A stretch of 51,411 bases of DNA from Gemmatimonadota bacterium (GTDB lineage: Bacteria; Gemmatimonadota; Gemmatimonadetes; Longimicrobiales; RSA9), in assembly GCA_039715185.1 (NCBI GenBank), contig JBDLIA010000012.1, positions 1 through 51,411 of the forward strand, written 5' to 3'. The notes below the pieces were generated by a model. It did no database searches. It was given only the letters and a program-made list of their open reading frames with translations, and was not told the origin of the DNA. Position 1 is the first letter of the stretch, and each line of letters begins with the position of its first letter. A program made the translations under genes and the position numbers. Shown piece after piece: positions 6,936 through 16,356 of the stretch.

Positions 6936-8518
6936 GCGCGGCCTCGTACGACGCGATCGTCGTCGGCGGCGGACACAACGGGCTGGTCGCCGCGGCCTAC
7001 CTCGCGCGCGCCGGCAAGTCGGTCCTGGTCCTGGAGAAGAGGCACGTGCTCGGCGGCGCCGCGGTCACCGAGGAGGTCAATCCGGGCTTCAAGTACTCGG
7101 TGCTCTCCTACGTGGTGAGCCTGCTGCGGCCCGAGATCATCCGCGACCTGGAGCTGCCCAAGCACGGACTCCGGATCCTGCCGCTGGAGAGCACGTTCAC
7201 GCCGCTCCCGAACGACGACTACCTGGTGCGCTGGGGCGATCACGATCACACCCGGCGGGAGATCTACAGGCACTCGCCGCGGGACGCCGACGCGTACGAC
7301 GACTTCGGCAAGCTGATGTATCAGCTCGCGGTGGCCGTCAAGCCGATCCTGGCCACGATCCCTCCCGATCCCACCTCGCTGAGCCCCGGGGACCTGATGG
7401 GCTTCCTCAAGCTCGGCAGGCACTTCCGTGGACTCGGCCACGAGCAGTTCCACGCGCTGCACAAGCTCATGACCATGAGCTCGGCCGACTACCTGGACGA
7501 GTGGTTCGAGACCGAGGCTCTCAAGGCGACGATGGCGTCGAGCGGCATCATCGGCACGTTCCTCGGCCCGCGTTCCCCCGGCACCGCATACGTGCTGCTC
7601 CACCACTACATGGGCGAGATCGACGGGGCCATGCGCGCCTGGGGGTTCGCCAAGGGCGGCACGGGCACCGTCAGCGAGTCGATCGCGAGCGCGGCGCGCT
7701 CGCACGGCGCCGAGATCCTGACCGAGGCCGGCGTCGCTCACGTCACGGTGAAGGGCGGCAGGGCCACGGGCGTCGTGCTCGACGACGGCAGGGAGTACTC
7801 GGCCCCGGTCGTGGTCTCCGCGCTCGATCCCAAGCGCACGTTCCTCGGCCTGGTCGACGCCAAGCACCTGCCCGCCGACTTCGTGGGCGACATCGAGCGC
7901 TTCAAGATCCGCGGCTCGTCGGGCAAGGTGAACCTGTCGCTCGGCGAGCTGCCGAACTTCACGAGCAAGCCCGGGGTGGGCCCGCTGCACAAGGGCGCGA
8001 TCTCCATCAGCCCCAGCATCGACTACCTGGAGCGGGCGTACGACGAGGCGAAGTACGGTGACTTCTCCAGTCGTCCGTACATGGACATCATCATCCCGTC
8101 GATGATCGACGCGGGCATGGCGCCTCCCGGCAAGCACGTCATGTCGATCTTCGTGCAGTACGCGCCGTCGGATCTGCGCGGCGGCTGGGACGAGACGAAG
8201 CGGGAGGCGTTCGGCGACGCCGTGATCGACACGCTCGCCCGGTACGCGCCGAACCTTCCGGGCGCAATCCTGCACCGTCAGGTGATGACGCCCTGGGACA
8301 TCGACCGGGAGATGGGCCTCACCAGCGGCAACATCTTCCACGGCGAGCTCTCCCTGCACCAGCTCTTCTGCCTGCGGCCCACGGCCGGATACGCCGACTT
8401 CACGACGCCGCTGCGCAACTACTACCAGGCCGGCTCGGGGACCCACCCCGGGGGCGGCGTCACGGGCGCGTCCGGGCGGCTGGCCGCGCTCAAGATCCTC
8501 CGGGACAGGCCCCGATGA
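6932..8518 (+). CDS. FAD-dependent oxidoreductase, phytoene-desaturase/PYROXD2-like (COG1233), first paralog
   Basis: A 528-residue flavoprotein starting with GTG at 6932, inside the GTGA overlap with the GcvT-like gene. The N-terminal Rossmann motif is IVVGGGHNGLVAAAYLARAG, followed by VLVLEKRHVLGGAAVTEE. The C-terminal FAD-binding segment is GSGTHPGGGVTGASGRLAA. This is the NAD(P)/FAD-dependent oxidoreductase family that includes human PYROXD2 and relatives of carotenoid desaturases. No carotenoid genes are nearby. The context instead suggests dehydrogenation of an amine or acid derived from the Rieske/GcvT substrate. It overlaps the next paralog by ATGA. Confidence 0.85.
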   Translation: MSAASYDAIVVGGGHNGLVAAAYLARAGKSVLVLEKRHVLGGAAVTEEVNPGFKYSVLSYVVSLLRPEIIRDLELPKHGLRILPLESTFTPLPNDDYLVRWGDHDHTRREIYRHSPRDADAYDDFGKLMYQLAVAVKPILATIPPDPTSLSPGDLMGFLKLGRHFRGLGHEQFHALHKLMTMSSADYLDEWFETEALKATMASSGIIGTFLGPRSPGTAYVLLHHYMGEIDGAMRAWGFAKGGTGTVSESIASAARSHGAEILTEAGVAHVTVKGGRATGVVLDDGREYSAPVVVSALDPKRTFLGLVDAKHLPADFVGDIERFKIRGSSGKVNLSLGELPNFTSKPGVGPLHKGAISISPSIDYLERAYDEAKYGDFSSRPYMDIIIPSMIDAGMAPPGKHVMSIFVQYAPSDLRGGWDETKREAFGDAVIDTLARYAPNLPGAILHRQVMTPWDIDREMGLTSGNIFHGELSLHQLFCLRPTAGYADFTTPLRNYYQAGSGTHPGGGVTGASGRLAALKILRDRPR

Positions 8519-10092
8519 GCGGCTCCTACGACACGATCGTGATAGGCGCGGGGCACAACGGACTCGTAGCCGCCGCCTACCTGGCACGCGCGGGCAGGAG
8601 CGTGCTGGTGTTGGAGCGCCGAGAGGTGGTGGGAGGGGCCGCCGCGACCGAAGAGGTGTTCCCGGGCTTTCGGGTCGACACCGGGGCGCACCGGGTCGGC
8701 GGGTTGAGCGCACGTGTGGTCGACGACCTGGACTTGGCTCGCCACGGACTCGAGCTGCTCGACGCCGACCCGACGGTCTTCGTTCCGGTCTTGGAGGGCA
8801 CTCCGCTCACGCTCTGGCGCGACGCGCGCAGGACCTCCGAGGCGATCCGGCCGATCTCCCCCGCGGACGCCGACGCGTGGGTCCCTTTCACCGAGTTGAT
8901 CGGCAAGGCCGCCGGCTTCCTCCAGGCTGCCTGGACCACCACGCCCCCCGACGTGACCGGTGGCGACATCGGCGACCTCGTCGCCTCCGCCAGGCTCGGG
9001 CTGAAGCTGCGCCGGCTCGGCAAGAAGGACATGGTCGAGGTCATGCGCGTTCTGCCGATGTCGGTCTACGAACTGCTGGGGGACTGGTTCGAGAGCGACG
9101 TGGTGAAGGGCGCCCTGGCCGCGTCCGCCGTGGCTGGGCTGTGCCAGGGGCCGATGGGGGCGGGGACCGTCTATACGCTGCTGCACCACCACGTTGGCGC
9201 CCAGCCAGGGGTCATCCGTCCGATGAGGCGCGTGCGCGGCGGCATCGGGCGGCTGAGCGAGGCGCTGGTGGCGGCGTGCACCGAGGCCGGGGCCGAGGTG
9301 CGGACCGGCGCGGCGGTCGAGCGCATCGTCGTGGAGGGCGGCCGAGCGGTGGGCGCGCTCGTCGACCGCGCGGAGATCCGCGCCGCGCGAATCGTCTCGA
9401 GCCTCGATCCGCGGCGCACGTTCTTCGACCTCATGGAGCCCAGCGAAATGGGGACGGAGTTCGCGCGCAAGGTGAGCAACATTCGTTACCGAGGGGTGTG
9501 CGCGAAGGCGCACTTCGCGCTGGGCGGGCTGCCGAACTTCACTTGCCTGCCCGGAGAAGGGCCGCACCTGAACGGCGTGATCTCCATCGGCCCGAGCCTG
9601 GAATACGTGGAGCGCGCGTTCGACGCCGCGAAGTACGGCCGCGTTTCGGCTCGGCCGTGCCTGGAGGTCTCGATTCCGTCGCTCGCCGATCCCACGGTCG
9701 CGCCGGCGGGCAAGCACCTCATGTCCGTCGTCCTCCAGTACGCCCCCTACCACCTGCGTGAAGGCGCGTGGGACGACACGGCGCGCGCGCGGCTGGGCGA
9801 CCTCGCCCTGGCAACCCTCGAGGAGTACGCACCCGGCCTGAGCTCGCTGGTTGAGGCGCGGCACGTCATGACGCCGCTGGACATGGAGCGAACCTTCGGG
9901 TTGTCCGAGGGGAATGTCAATCACGGCGAAATGACGCTGGACCAACTGCTCTTCATGCGCCCCGTGCCCGGCGCGTCCCGGTACCGCGCGCCGATCGCGG
10001 GCCTGTACCTGTGCGGTGCGGGCACGCACCCGGGCGGTGGGGTGACGGGGGTTCCCGGCTTCAACGCGGCGCGGGAGATACTCAAGGGATGA
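8515..10092 (+). CDS. FAD-dependent oxidoreductase (COG1233), second paralog
   Basis: A 525-residue flavoprotein, clearly a paralog of the preceding gene. It shares the Rossmann motif IVIGAGHNGLVAAAYLARAG, then VLVLERREVVGGAAATEEV, and closes with CGAGTHPGGGVTGVPGFNAA. The start ATG lies in the ATGA overlap with the upstream stop, so the two are translated in tandem and may form a heteromer. The two proteins have diverged in the middle, which should contain the substrate region, so they probably act on different intermediates or subunits. Its exact substrate is unknown. Confidence 0.85.
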   Translation: MSGSYDTIVIGAGHNGLVAAAYLARAGRSVLVLERREVVGGAAATEEVFPGFRVDTGAHRVGGLSARVVDDLDLARHGLELLDADPTVFVPVLEGTPLTLWRDARRTSEAIRPISPADADAWVPFTELIGKAAGFLQAAWTTTPPDVTGGDIGDLVASARLGLKLRRLGKKDMVEVMRVLPMSVYELLGDWFESDVVKGALAASAVAGLCQGPMGAGTVYTLLHHHVGAQPGVIRPMRRVRGGIGRLSEALVAACTEAGAEVRTGAAVERIVVEGGRAVGALVDRAEIRAARIVSSLDPRRTFFDLMEPSEMGTEFARKVSNIRYRGVCAKAHFALGGLPNFTCLPGEGPHLNGVISIGPSLEYVERAFDAAKYGRVSARPCLEVSIPSLADPTVAPAGKHLMSVVLQYAPYHLREGAWDDTARARLGDLALATLEEYAPGLSSLVEARHVMTPLDMERTFGLSEGNVNHGEMTLDQLLFMRPVPGASRYRAPIAGLYLCGAGTHPGGGVTGVPGFNAAREILKG

Positions 10093-10108
10093 CCGGTCGG
10101 GCAATACG

Positions 10109-11458
10109 ATGAGGGCGGCGATCGCGTTGCTCCTGCTGGCCGCGTGCGCCGACGCGAGCCCGGCCCCGGATCTGGCTCTGGTAGGCGTCGACGTGATCGA
10201 CGTGGAGACGGCCTCGGTCGCGCACGACATGACCGTCCTGATCGGCGGTGACCGAATCCTCCGCGTCGAGCGCGCCGGGGAAAGCGGCTTCTCGGAGACC
10301 ACGCGGGTCCTGGACGGCGCGGGCCTCTACGTGATCCCGGGCCTCTGGGACATGCACACTCACGCCCTGTGGCGACCGGACGTGGCCGACGCCTTCCTGC
10401 CGCTCTTTGTGGCGCACGGGATCACCGGCATCCGCGACATGGGCGGTACCATGGAAGAGCTGCACAGGCTGCGCACGGCCGAGGCATCGCCCGACCCGTT
10501 CCGGCCTCGGGTCGTCGCCTCCGGCCCGGTGCTCGACGGCCCGCAGCCGATCGACCCCTCGATCTCCCTGGCCGTAGAAACGCCCGAAGAAGCGGCCCGG
10601 GCGGTCGATGAGTTGGCCGCGGCGGGCGCGGATTTCGTGAAGGTCTACACGATGCTCCCGCGCGAGGCCTATTTCGCGGTGCTCGAGGCCGCGGCCGCGC
10701 GCGGCCTGCCGGTCGCCGGCCACGTGCCCGGCGAAGTGACACCGATTGAGGCCGCCCAGGCGGGACAGGTCAGCATCGAGCACCTGCGCGACGAGATCGA
10801 CCCACCGCTGTGCGAACCGGCCGAGCCGGGCGACTGCGATCCCGTCATCGGCGCGTTCGGTGCCGCCGGCACTTACCAGACCCCGACCCTGGTCGTGCTC
10901 AGAGCCAAATCGGTCCGGGGATACGTCGAGGACGCGGACGCGCCCCCCGACCTCGCGTTGCTGCCTGATGTGGTGACTCGCGAGTGGGAGGCGCTGGCCG
11001 GCATGCAGCGCGAGCGGCCGGCGGACTACTTCGCGTGGAGGGGCGGGGTCTTCCGCGACGAGGTCCGGCTGGTCGGCCGACTGCACGACGCCGGCGTCCC
11101 GCTGCTCGCCGGGTCCGACACCGGCAATCCCTTCATCGTCCCGGGAGCGAGTCTGCACGACGAACTCGCGTGGCTTGTGGAAGCGGGCCTGACGCCGGCC
11201 GCGGCGCTCGCGACGGCTACCACCGTGCCGGCGCGGTTCCTGGGCGCTGCCGATTCGCTCGGAGCAGTGCGCGCGGGTTACGCAGCGGATCTGGTGCTGC
11301 TGGAGGCGAGCCCGCTGGAGCACATCTCCGCGACCCGACGCGTGCGCGCCGTGGTGCGGGCCGGAGAGCTACTGACGAGGGAAGACCTGGACGCGGCCAT
11401 CGAGGCTCTTCGGGCGAACGCAGAGCGGCCCGGCGATGAGGAAGGCGGGGCGCCATGA
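10109..11458 (+). CDS. Amidohydrolase-family lipoprotein (imidazolonepropionase/prolidase-like)
   Basis: A 449-residue member of the metal-dependent amidohydrolase superfamily. The N-terminus is a lipoprotein signal (IALLLLAAC, C13), so it is probably anchored in the envelope. Visible metal-site motifs are DMHTH (H83, H85), a likely carboxylated lysine in ADFVKVYT (about 177), AGHVPG, IEHLRDE and LLAGSDTGNP with the catalytic aspartate (about 337). Related proteins hydrolyse cyclic amides, Xaa-Pro dipeptides or similar bonds. It starts 16 bp after the second flavoprotein and is probably in the same operon. It could release the methylated or proline-like substrate, but that is speculation. Confidence 0.82.
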   Translation: MRAAIALLLLAACADASPAPDLALVGVDVIDVETASVAHDMTVLIGGDRILRVERAGESGFSETTRVLDGAGLYVIPGLWDMHTHALWRPDVADAFLPLFVAHGITGIRDMGGTMEELHRLRTAEASPDPFRPRVVASGPVLDGPQPIDPSISLAVETPEEAARAVDELAAAGADFVKVYTMLPREAYFAVLEAAAARGLPVAGHVPGEVTPIEAAQAGQVSIEHLRDEIDPPLCEPAEPGDCDPVIGAFGAAGTYQTPTLVVLRAKSVRGYVEDADAPPDLALLPDVVTREWEALAGMQRERPADYFAWRGGVFRDEVRLVGRLHDAGVPLLAGSDTGNPFIVPGASLHDELAWLVEAGLTPAAALATATTVPARFLGAADSLGAVRAGYAADLVLLEASPLEHISATRRVRAVVRAGELLTREDLDAAIEALRANAERPGDEEGGAP

Positions 11459-11509
11459 TCAATCCCGAAATGCGCCGCATCATCGCCCCGCTCCCATTCT
11501 TGGGCGTTC

Positions 11510-11547
11510 GAAGGCCCCGGGCTCGCTCGACTGAGTCCGGGGCCTTC
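11510..11547. terminator. Perfect hairpin between two convergent genes
   Basis: GAAGGCCCCGG at 11510-11520 pairs exactly with CCGGGGCCTTC at 11537-11547. There is no T-run on either strand, so it is not a textbook intrinsic terminator. Its position between the convergent amidohydrolase and giant lipoprotein genes suggests a bidirectional transcription end or mRNA 3' stabiliser. Confidence 0.55.
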
Positions 11548-11574
11548 GTGGTGCCTCAAGTCTGTGCCTCCTCC

Positions 11575-14500
11575 CTAGTTCGGCAGGTGACGCGTCAGCT
11601 CGAGACTCTTGACGCTGCCCAGTCTCTGTCCGCCGACCAGGATGCGGCCCAGGGTGTCGAAGCCGACCGCGCGCGCCTCATCGACCTCCTGCTGAAGCAG
11701 GTATCCGCCGTGCCCGAAGTTGGGGTCGAGCACGCCGGCCGAAGACATCTTCACCACGAGGAACTCGAAGTCGAAGCCAGGCGTCTGCTGGCGTCCGACC
11801 ACCAGCAGGTCACCCGAAGCGTCTTGCGCCGCGCCGATGAAGCGGTCGGGCTGACCGAAGTCGTACGCGGCGAACCCGCCTCCGGCGAACGCTCCGTCCT
11901 GCGTGCCGTTCGGGTTGAGGCGCATCACGTACGCGTCGCCGCTCGACTCGCCGAGCACCAGGATGTCGCCTCCGGGCAGGGTCCTCAGCCCCTCTATCCG
12001 GTTGGCCACGTCGAGCCGCCCTGCGACTGCGAACCCCGCGTCGAGCGCTCCGGCCGATGTGTAGCGCAGGATGCTGTTCAACGAAGCAAGCAGGATCCCT
12101 CCATCCGGCTGGACGTCGACCTTGAGCGGGCTGATGCCGCCGCTCTCGAACACGGTTCCGCCGATTCCGAATCCGGCGTCCAGGCTGCCGTCGGGGTTCA
12201 GTCGCGCTATGCCGACCGGCTGCCCGAAATCTCCGGCGTTGCCGCCGACGATGATGTCCAGGTCCGGGCCGTCCTGGACGAAGCCGATGCCCAGGGGCCT
12301 GGAGCTCGAACGAGTGCCGAGCTGTACCTGGACGATTCCGTCGGAATCGAACGTCGGATCCAGCGCACCGCTGGCGTCGAACCGCGCGATCACCCACGGA
12401 TACGGAAACGTGAAGCTGGAGGCCGCGACCACGATCTTGCCGTCCGGCTGGACTCTGACGGCCTGCCCCCTGACGGAGCCCAGTGCCGTGGTCAGGTCGA
12501 CCACTCCCGAGCTCCCGAACCCGGCAGCCGGGTTACCGTTCGCGTCGTAGCGGGTCAGGACCGTCTCACCGACGATGACGACGTCGTCGCCGACGACCTG
12601 CATCTGCAGGAAGGGGTTGGCGGGGCTCGAAGCCGCGGGCCCTTTCACGAAGCCCTGCCCGGTGGGCCCGAACGCGGTGTCTAGCCGGCCCTCGCCGGTG
12701 CCCAGTCCGACGCGGTACGGCCCGGTGCCGTTGGGGTCGACCACCAGCCGGTAGGTGCCGGAAGCCGGAAGCTCGACGACGTGGTTGGCGCTCGAATTGT
12801 CAGTGGCTCTGCCCTCCAGGCCCACCGGGAATATCGAGTCGCCTGGAGAAAAGAGGATCAGCTGCGCGGTGCCGCTCGAGCCATCCAGCAGGGACAGGTG
12901 GATACGGGCCAGCTGGCCTGCCGTGCCGCTGAACTCGTAGGTGTCGACGAGGGGGAATGCCGGCAACAGGTCCTCGATCACATCGCCCACGCTGATCGCG
13001 ACCGACCCGCCGACGGTCACGGTGGTGGTCTCGATTCGCGTGTTGTTGGACAGGTCGGGATCGGTCAGCCCCGCGGGAACGACGACCGTCGCCTCCGCCG
13101 TCACCGTTTGGCTTGGCGTCGGCAGCGTCATGTCCACGTTCACCGCTCTGCCCGTGGTCATGGACCCCAGCGGGCAGGCGATGCCGCCGGCGATCTCCGT
13201 GCAGGACGCTGTGGATGAAAACAGCACCGCATCGCCCGTGAACAGGATTCTGAGGACCGCGCCATCGACCCGAGCGGACGCGCCGCTCACGCCGACGTTC
13301 ACATTGTACGTGACCACGCTGCCCGGCGTCACGGGGTCGGCGTTGTCCGTGAACAGGTCGATGCTGAGATCGGCCTGCGGGCCGGTCACCGTGATGGAAT
13401 CCGTCAGCCTGTTATTCGCCGTGTTCGGGTCGGCGGCGTCCGAGACCGGGTCCAGCCATATCGCAAACGTCCCGGTTTCCAGCGGCTCGAAGATGGCCGA
13501 GGGCACGGCGGACACCCCGGGGCCGGTGATGTTCGCGATCTTGCACACGACCTCCGCATCGGCCACCGCCGGCGCGGCGGTCACAGTGCAGCCGCCTGGC
13601 TGGGCCGCCGCGGCAACGACGTTGCCGAAGAGCTGGTAGGCGACGCCCGCGTTGGGCGCGTCGTCCGGTCCGAAGTTCTGGACGGTCGCCTGAATGATGA
13701 GCTGCTCTCCAAGCTGGATGGGGTCAGCGAACTTGATGGCGCTGATGACGGCGAGGTCCGCCCCGCCGGAGCCGCCGATCGTCGTGGTTTCGAGCATGAA
13801 GTCGTTGGACGGATCCGGGTCCACGGTGCCGAATGGCACGTTGGCGGTAGCGTTCACGGTCAGGTTGGTTACGCCCGAGTTCGGCCGCATCGTAATCTGG
13901 ACCTCGTGGACGAGACCCGCAGGCAGGGTCGGCAGCGGACAGGTCGCGCCCAGAACGGTGCCGAAGCACGTCGAATCGCTCGCCGACTGGAAGGTCGCGT
14001 CGCCGAGCGGATTCAGCAGCAACGTCGCTCCCTCCAGCGGCTGCTTGGTGGAGGGCGCCGTGCCGAGCGTGATCGTGTAGACGATGTCCTCGCCCACCGC
14101 GGCCGGATCCGGGTTGTCGCGGATATCCAGGATCTCGAGGTCTGCGACCGGCTGGACGACCGTGAACGTCTGCGTGAGTCGGTTGTTCGCTAGATTCGGG
14201 TCGACGGAGCCACCCCCGAGAGGATCCAACCAGACCGTGAACGTACCGGTGTCCTGCGGCACGAACGCCGCCGCTTGCACGTACGTGAGGTCCTGGCCGG
14301 CAAGTGGGCCGATCGTGCAGTCGATCCGAACGTCCGACGGGAACGGCGCGAAGACGTCGACGCACCCCGGGTTGAGGGCGCCGGCGACTACGTTGCCGAA
14401 TACCTGGTAGGCCACGCCCGCGTCCGGCGCGTCCTCCGGCCCGAGGTTGTATACCGTAGCCTGATAGGTAATCGTCTCCCCGAGTTCGATCGGATCCGCC

Positions 14501-16356
14501 GACTCCGACACGTCCGAGACGCTTAGGTCGGCGGTCGCGGGGACTCCGATCGAGGTCGATTCGAGCAATGTGTTATTGGCCAAATCCGGATCCACCGTCC
14601 CCAAGGGCACCTGCACTTTCATGGTGGCGAGCAGTTCGCTCACCCCCGAATCCGGGCGCATCGTTATCTGGACGTCGTGGACGAGACCGGGGGTCAGGGT
14701 CGGCAGCGGACAGGTGGCGCCCAGAATGGTGCCGAAGCACGTCGAATCGCTCGCCGACTGGAACGTCGCGTCGCCGATCGGACCCAACAGCAGCGTGGCT
14801 CCCTCCAGCGCTTGCTTGGTGGAGGGCGGGGTTCCGACCGAGATCGAGTACACGATGTCCTCCCCCACCGCGGCCGGGTCCGGGTCGTCGCTTACGTTCA
14901 GGATTTCCAGGTCCGCGACCGGGTCCACGACGGTGTAGTCACCGGTGGCGCGGTTGTTGGAGTTGTCGAGGTCTATCGATCCGGCCGAGCTCGGGTCGAC
15001 CCACACTTCCAGCACACCCTTGGCCTGCGGCACGAAGACCGCCGCCGGCGCCGCCACCGACCCGCCGCTGGCCACCGCGCCCACGTCGCAGTCGATCTGC
15101 ACCGTGGGGAAGATCGGGAACGGTTCCTCTGTGCAGCCTGCGCTTATGGGGCCCGCGATGACCGATCCGAACGCCTGGTAGTGGACCATGCCGTCCGAGA
15201 TCGCCTCCGGACCGAGGTTGGACAGCGTCGCCGTGTAGGTCACCGACTCGCCCAGCTCGATGGTGTCGGCGGACTCGGCCAGGGGATGCACCCTCAGATC
15301 GGCCGCGGGGAGCAGCTCGGCGCCGACGAACACGAACGAGAAGTGGTCGATCTCCGCTGAGACCGTGTTCGCGACGGCGTCCACGTGGGGAGGCGGCGGC
15401 GCGGGAAAGACGCCGTTTATCACGAACAGGCCGAGCAGGTTCTCATCGAAGCCCGCGGGCAGGTCGGCCTCGTCGTAGCCCAGAGTGACCAGGATCGGCT
15501 CCTCGAACTGCTGCCCGTCGGGGCCCAGGTCCCATATCGTCTCGGCGATCGGAGTCACTCCGTTGATCGGCTCGAGAGGGTCGATCACCAGATTGGCCGA
15601 GAAGCCGCTGACATTGGGTGAGGGATCGATCGAGGATGTCGTCTCGACGATCGACGCCGAGCCGTGACCGTCGAGGTCCTCCCGCGTCGCCGGTACGATC
15701 GTGATGTCCACGGGGGCGAGCAGCGCGCCCGCCGGGATCGTAAGCGTGGCGAGCCCGTCCGGGCTGGTGATCGTGCCGCCGTCCGAGTCGATCGTCTCGG
15801 CGGCGCATTCCGCCACGGTGTGCGTGAAGAAGGTCGACCAGTTGCCGTTTTCCACGATGGCCGTGCCGGCGCCCCACGCCCCCTCTGCGGATTCGCCGAC
15901 CTGGGCGAACGCGGCGATGACCGCGTCGAACCCCGAGACCTCGGTGAGCGGGATCTCCCACACCACTTCCATCGTCCCCGGCCCGTGAGCGCTCTTGAAG
16001 GGAAACTTCCCGACGCGGGGGTTGCCCTTCTTGTTTACGGGAATGTCGGCGGGAGAGTCGCCCACGAACACGGCCGTGTTCAGGATCGGCCAGGCCGCCG
16101 AGGTGCGGTACACGACATAGAGGTTGGCCTCGTCGTTGCTCACCTCGACCGTGCCGACCGGCACGACCTCATCGGCTATCAGCGCCGTTCCCGTGATCTC
16201 GCTGCAGACCGCGGGCAGAGCGGGAATGACGGACAGGGAGGGACCTATCTCGCCCAGGTCCCAGAGGTCGGCCGGATCCTGGATCGACGTGGATTCGGCG
16301 CAGCTCAGGGCCGCGAGCACGACAACGGCGAGTAGGCTTCGAGGGCGGACCGGCAT
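11575..16356 (-). CDS. Giant surface lipoprotein with ZU5-like, DUF11/CARDB, PPC and delta-60 repeat domains
   Basis: A 1593-residue protein. The start at 16356 gives a lipoprotein signal MPVRPRSLLAVVVLAALSC. After an N-terminal domain, a ZU5-like segment lies near residues 185-230 (DSDGGTITSPDGLATLTIPA). Six DUF11/CARDB-type Ig-like domains then alternate as A-B-A-B-A-B from about 352 to 1115. The A type is recognised by ADPIELGETITYQATVYNLG and the B type by NPDPAAVGEDIVYTITLGTA. A pre-peptidase C-terminal (PPC) domain follows near 1115-1220, with DTYEFSGTAGQLARIHLSL. The C-terminal third carries delta-60 propeller repeats such as LDPTFDSDGIVQV and LDAGFGIGGTVFES. It is probably an extracellular adhesin or scaffold. 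No enzymatic motif is seen. It diverges from an ECF sigma gene. Confidence 0.85.
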   Translation of the reverse strand: MPVRPRSLLAVVVLAALSCAESTSIQDPADLWDLGEIGPSLSVIPALPAVCSEITGTALIADEVVPVGTVEVSNDEANLYVVYRTSAAWPILNTAVFVGDSPADIPVNKKGNPRVGKFPFKSAHGPGTMEVVWEIPLTEVSGFDAVIAAFAQVGESAEGAWGAGTAIVENGNWSTFFTHTVAECAAETIDSDGGTITSPDGLATLTIPAGALLAPVDITIVPATREDLDGHGSASIVETTSSIDPSPNVSGFSANLVIDPLEPINGVTPIAETIWDLGPDGQQFEEPILVTLGYDEADLPAGFDENLLGLFVINGVFPAPPPPHVDAVANTVSAEIDHFSFVFVGAELLPAADLRVHPLAESADTIELGESVTYTATLSNLGPEAISDGMVHYQAFGSVIAGPISAGCTEEPFPIFPTVQIDCDVGAVASGGSVAAPAAVFVPQAKGVLEVWVDPSSAGSIDLDNSNNRATGDYTVVDPVADLEILNVSDDPDPAAVGEDIVYSISVGTPPSTKQALEGATLLLGPIGDATFQSASDSTCFGTILGATCPLPTLTPGLVHDVQITMRPDSGVSELLATMKVQVPLGTVDPDLANNTLLESTSIGVPATADLSVSDVSESADPIELGETITYQATVYNLGPEDAPDAGVAYQVFGNVVAGALNPGCVDVFAPFPSDVRIDCTIGPLAGQDLTYVQAAAFVPQDTGTFTVWLDPLGGGSVDPNLANNRLTQTFTVVQPVADLEILDIRDNPDPAAVGEDIVYTITLGTAPSTKQPLEGATLLLNPLGDATFQSASDSTCFGTVLGATCPLPTLPAGLVHEVQITMRPNSGVTNLTVNATANVPFGTVDPDPSNDFMLETTTIGGSGGADLAVISAIKFADPIQLGEQLIIQATVQNFGPDDAPNAGVAYQLFGNVVAAAAQPGGCTVTAAPAVADAEVVCKIANITGPGVSAVPSAIFEPLETGTFAIWLDPVSDAADPNTANNRLTDSITVTGPQADLSIDLFTDNADPVTPGSVVTYNVNVGVSGASARVDGAVLRILFTGDAVLFSSTASCTEIAGGIACPLGSMTTGRAVNVDMTLPTPSQTVTAEATVVVPAGLTDPDLSNNTRIETTTVTVGGSVAISVGDVIEDLLPAFPLVDTYEFSGTAGQLARIHLSLLDGSSGTAQLILFSPGDSIFPVGLEGRATDNSSANHVVELPASGTYRLVVDPNGTGPYRVGLGTGEGRLDTAFGPTGQGFVKGPAASSPANPFLQMQVVGDDVVIVGETVLTRYDANGNPAAGFGSSGVVDLTTALGSVRGQAVRVQPDGKIVVAASSFTFPYPWVIARFDASGALDPTFDSDGIVQVQLGTRSSSRPLGIGFVQDGPDLDIIVGGNAGDFGQPVGIARLNPDGSLDAGFGIGGTVFESGGISPLKVDVQPDGGILLASLNSILRYTSAGALDAGFAVAGRLDVANRIEGLRTLPGGDILVLGESSGDAYVMRLNPNGTQDGAFAGGGFAAYDFGQPDRFIGAAQDASGDLLVVGRQQTPGFDFEFLVVKMSSAGVLDPNFGHGGYLLQQEVDEARAVGFDTLGRILVGGQRLGSVKSLELTRHLPN
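12990..15310 (-). repeat. Three tandem ~771-bp coding repeats (A-B domain pairs)
   Basis: Inside the giant lipoprotein gene, paired DUF11-like domains recur with a period of 771 bp (257 codons). For example, CCGAAGCACGTCGAATCGCT occurs at 13961 and again at 14732. The two right-hand pairs are close at DNA level; the leftmost pair has diverged. This indicates intragenic duplication and a target for recombination. Confidence 0.75.

Noticed and set aside
6731-8713. 660-codon minus-strand open frame across the flavoprotein genes
   Set aside because: Antisense to the FAD motifs of two well-supported genes, with biased low-complexity composition.
6932-10092. Carotenoid biosynthesis genes (phytoene desaturases)
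   Set aside because: The fold is shared, but no phytoene synthase, cyclase or other carotenoid gene is nearby, and the GcvT/Rieske coupling points elsewhere.
11455-12684. Long plus-strand open frame opposite the giant lipoprotein
   Set aside because: It lies wholly in antisense to the propeller-repeat part of a well-supported gene. The product is low-complexity and lacks any domain; GC-rich codon bias on the other strand leaves such frames open.
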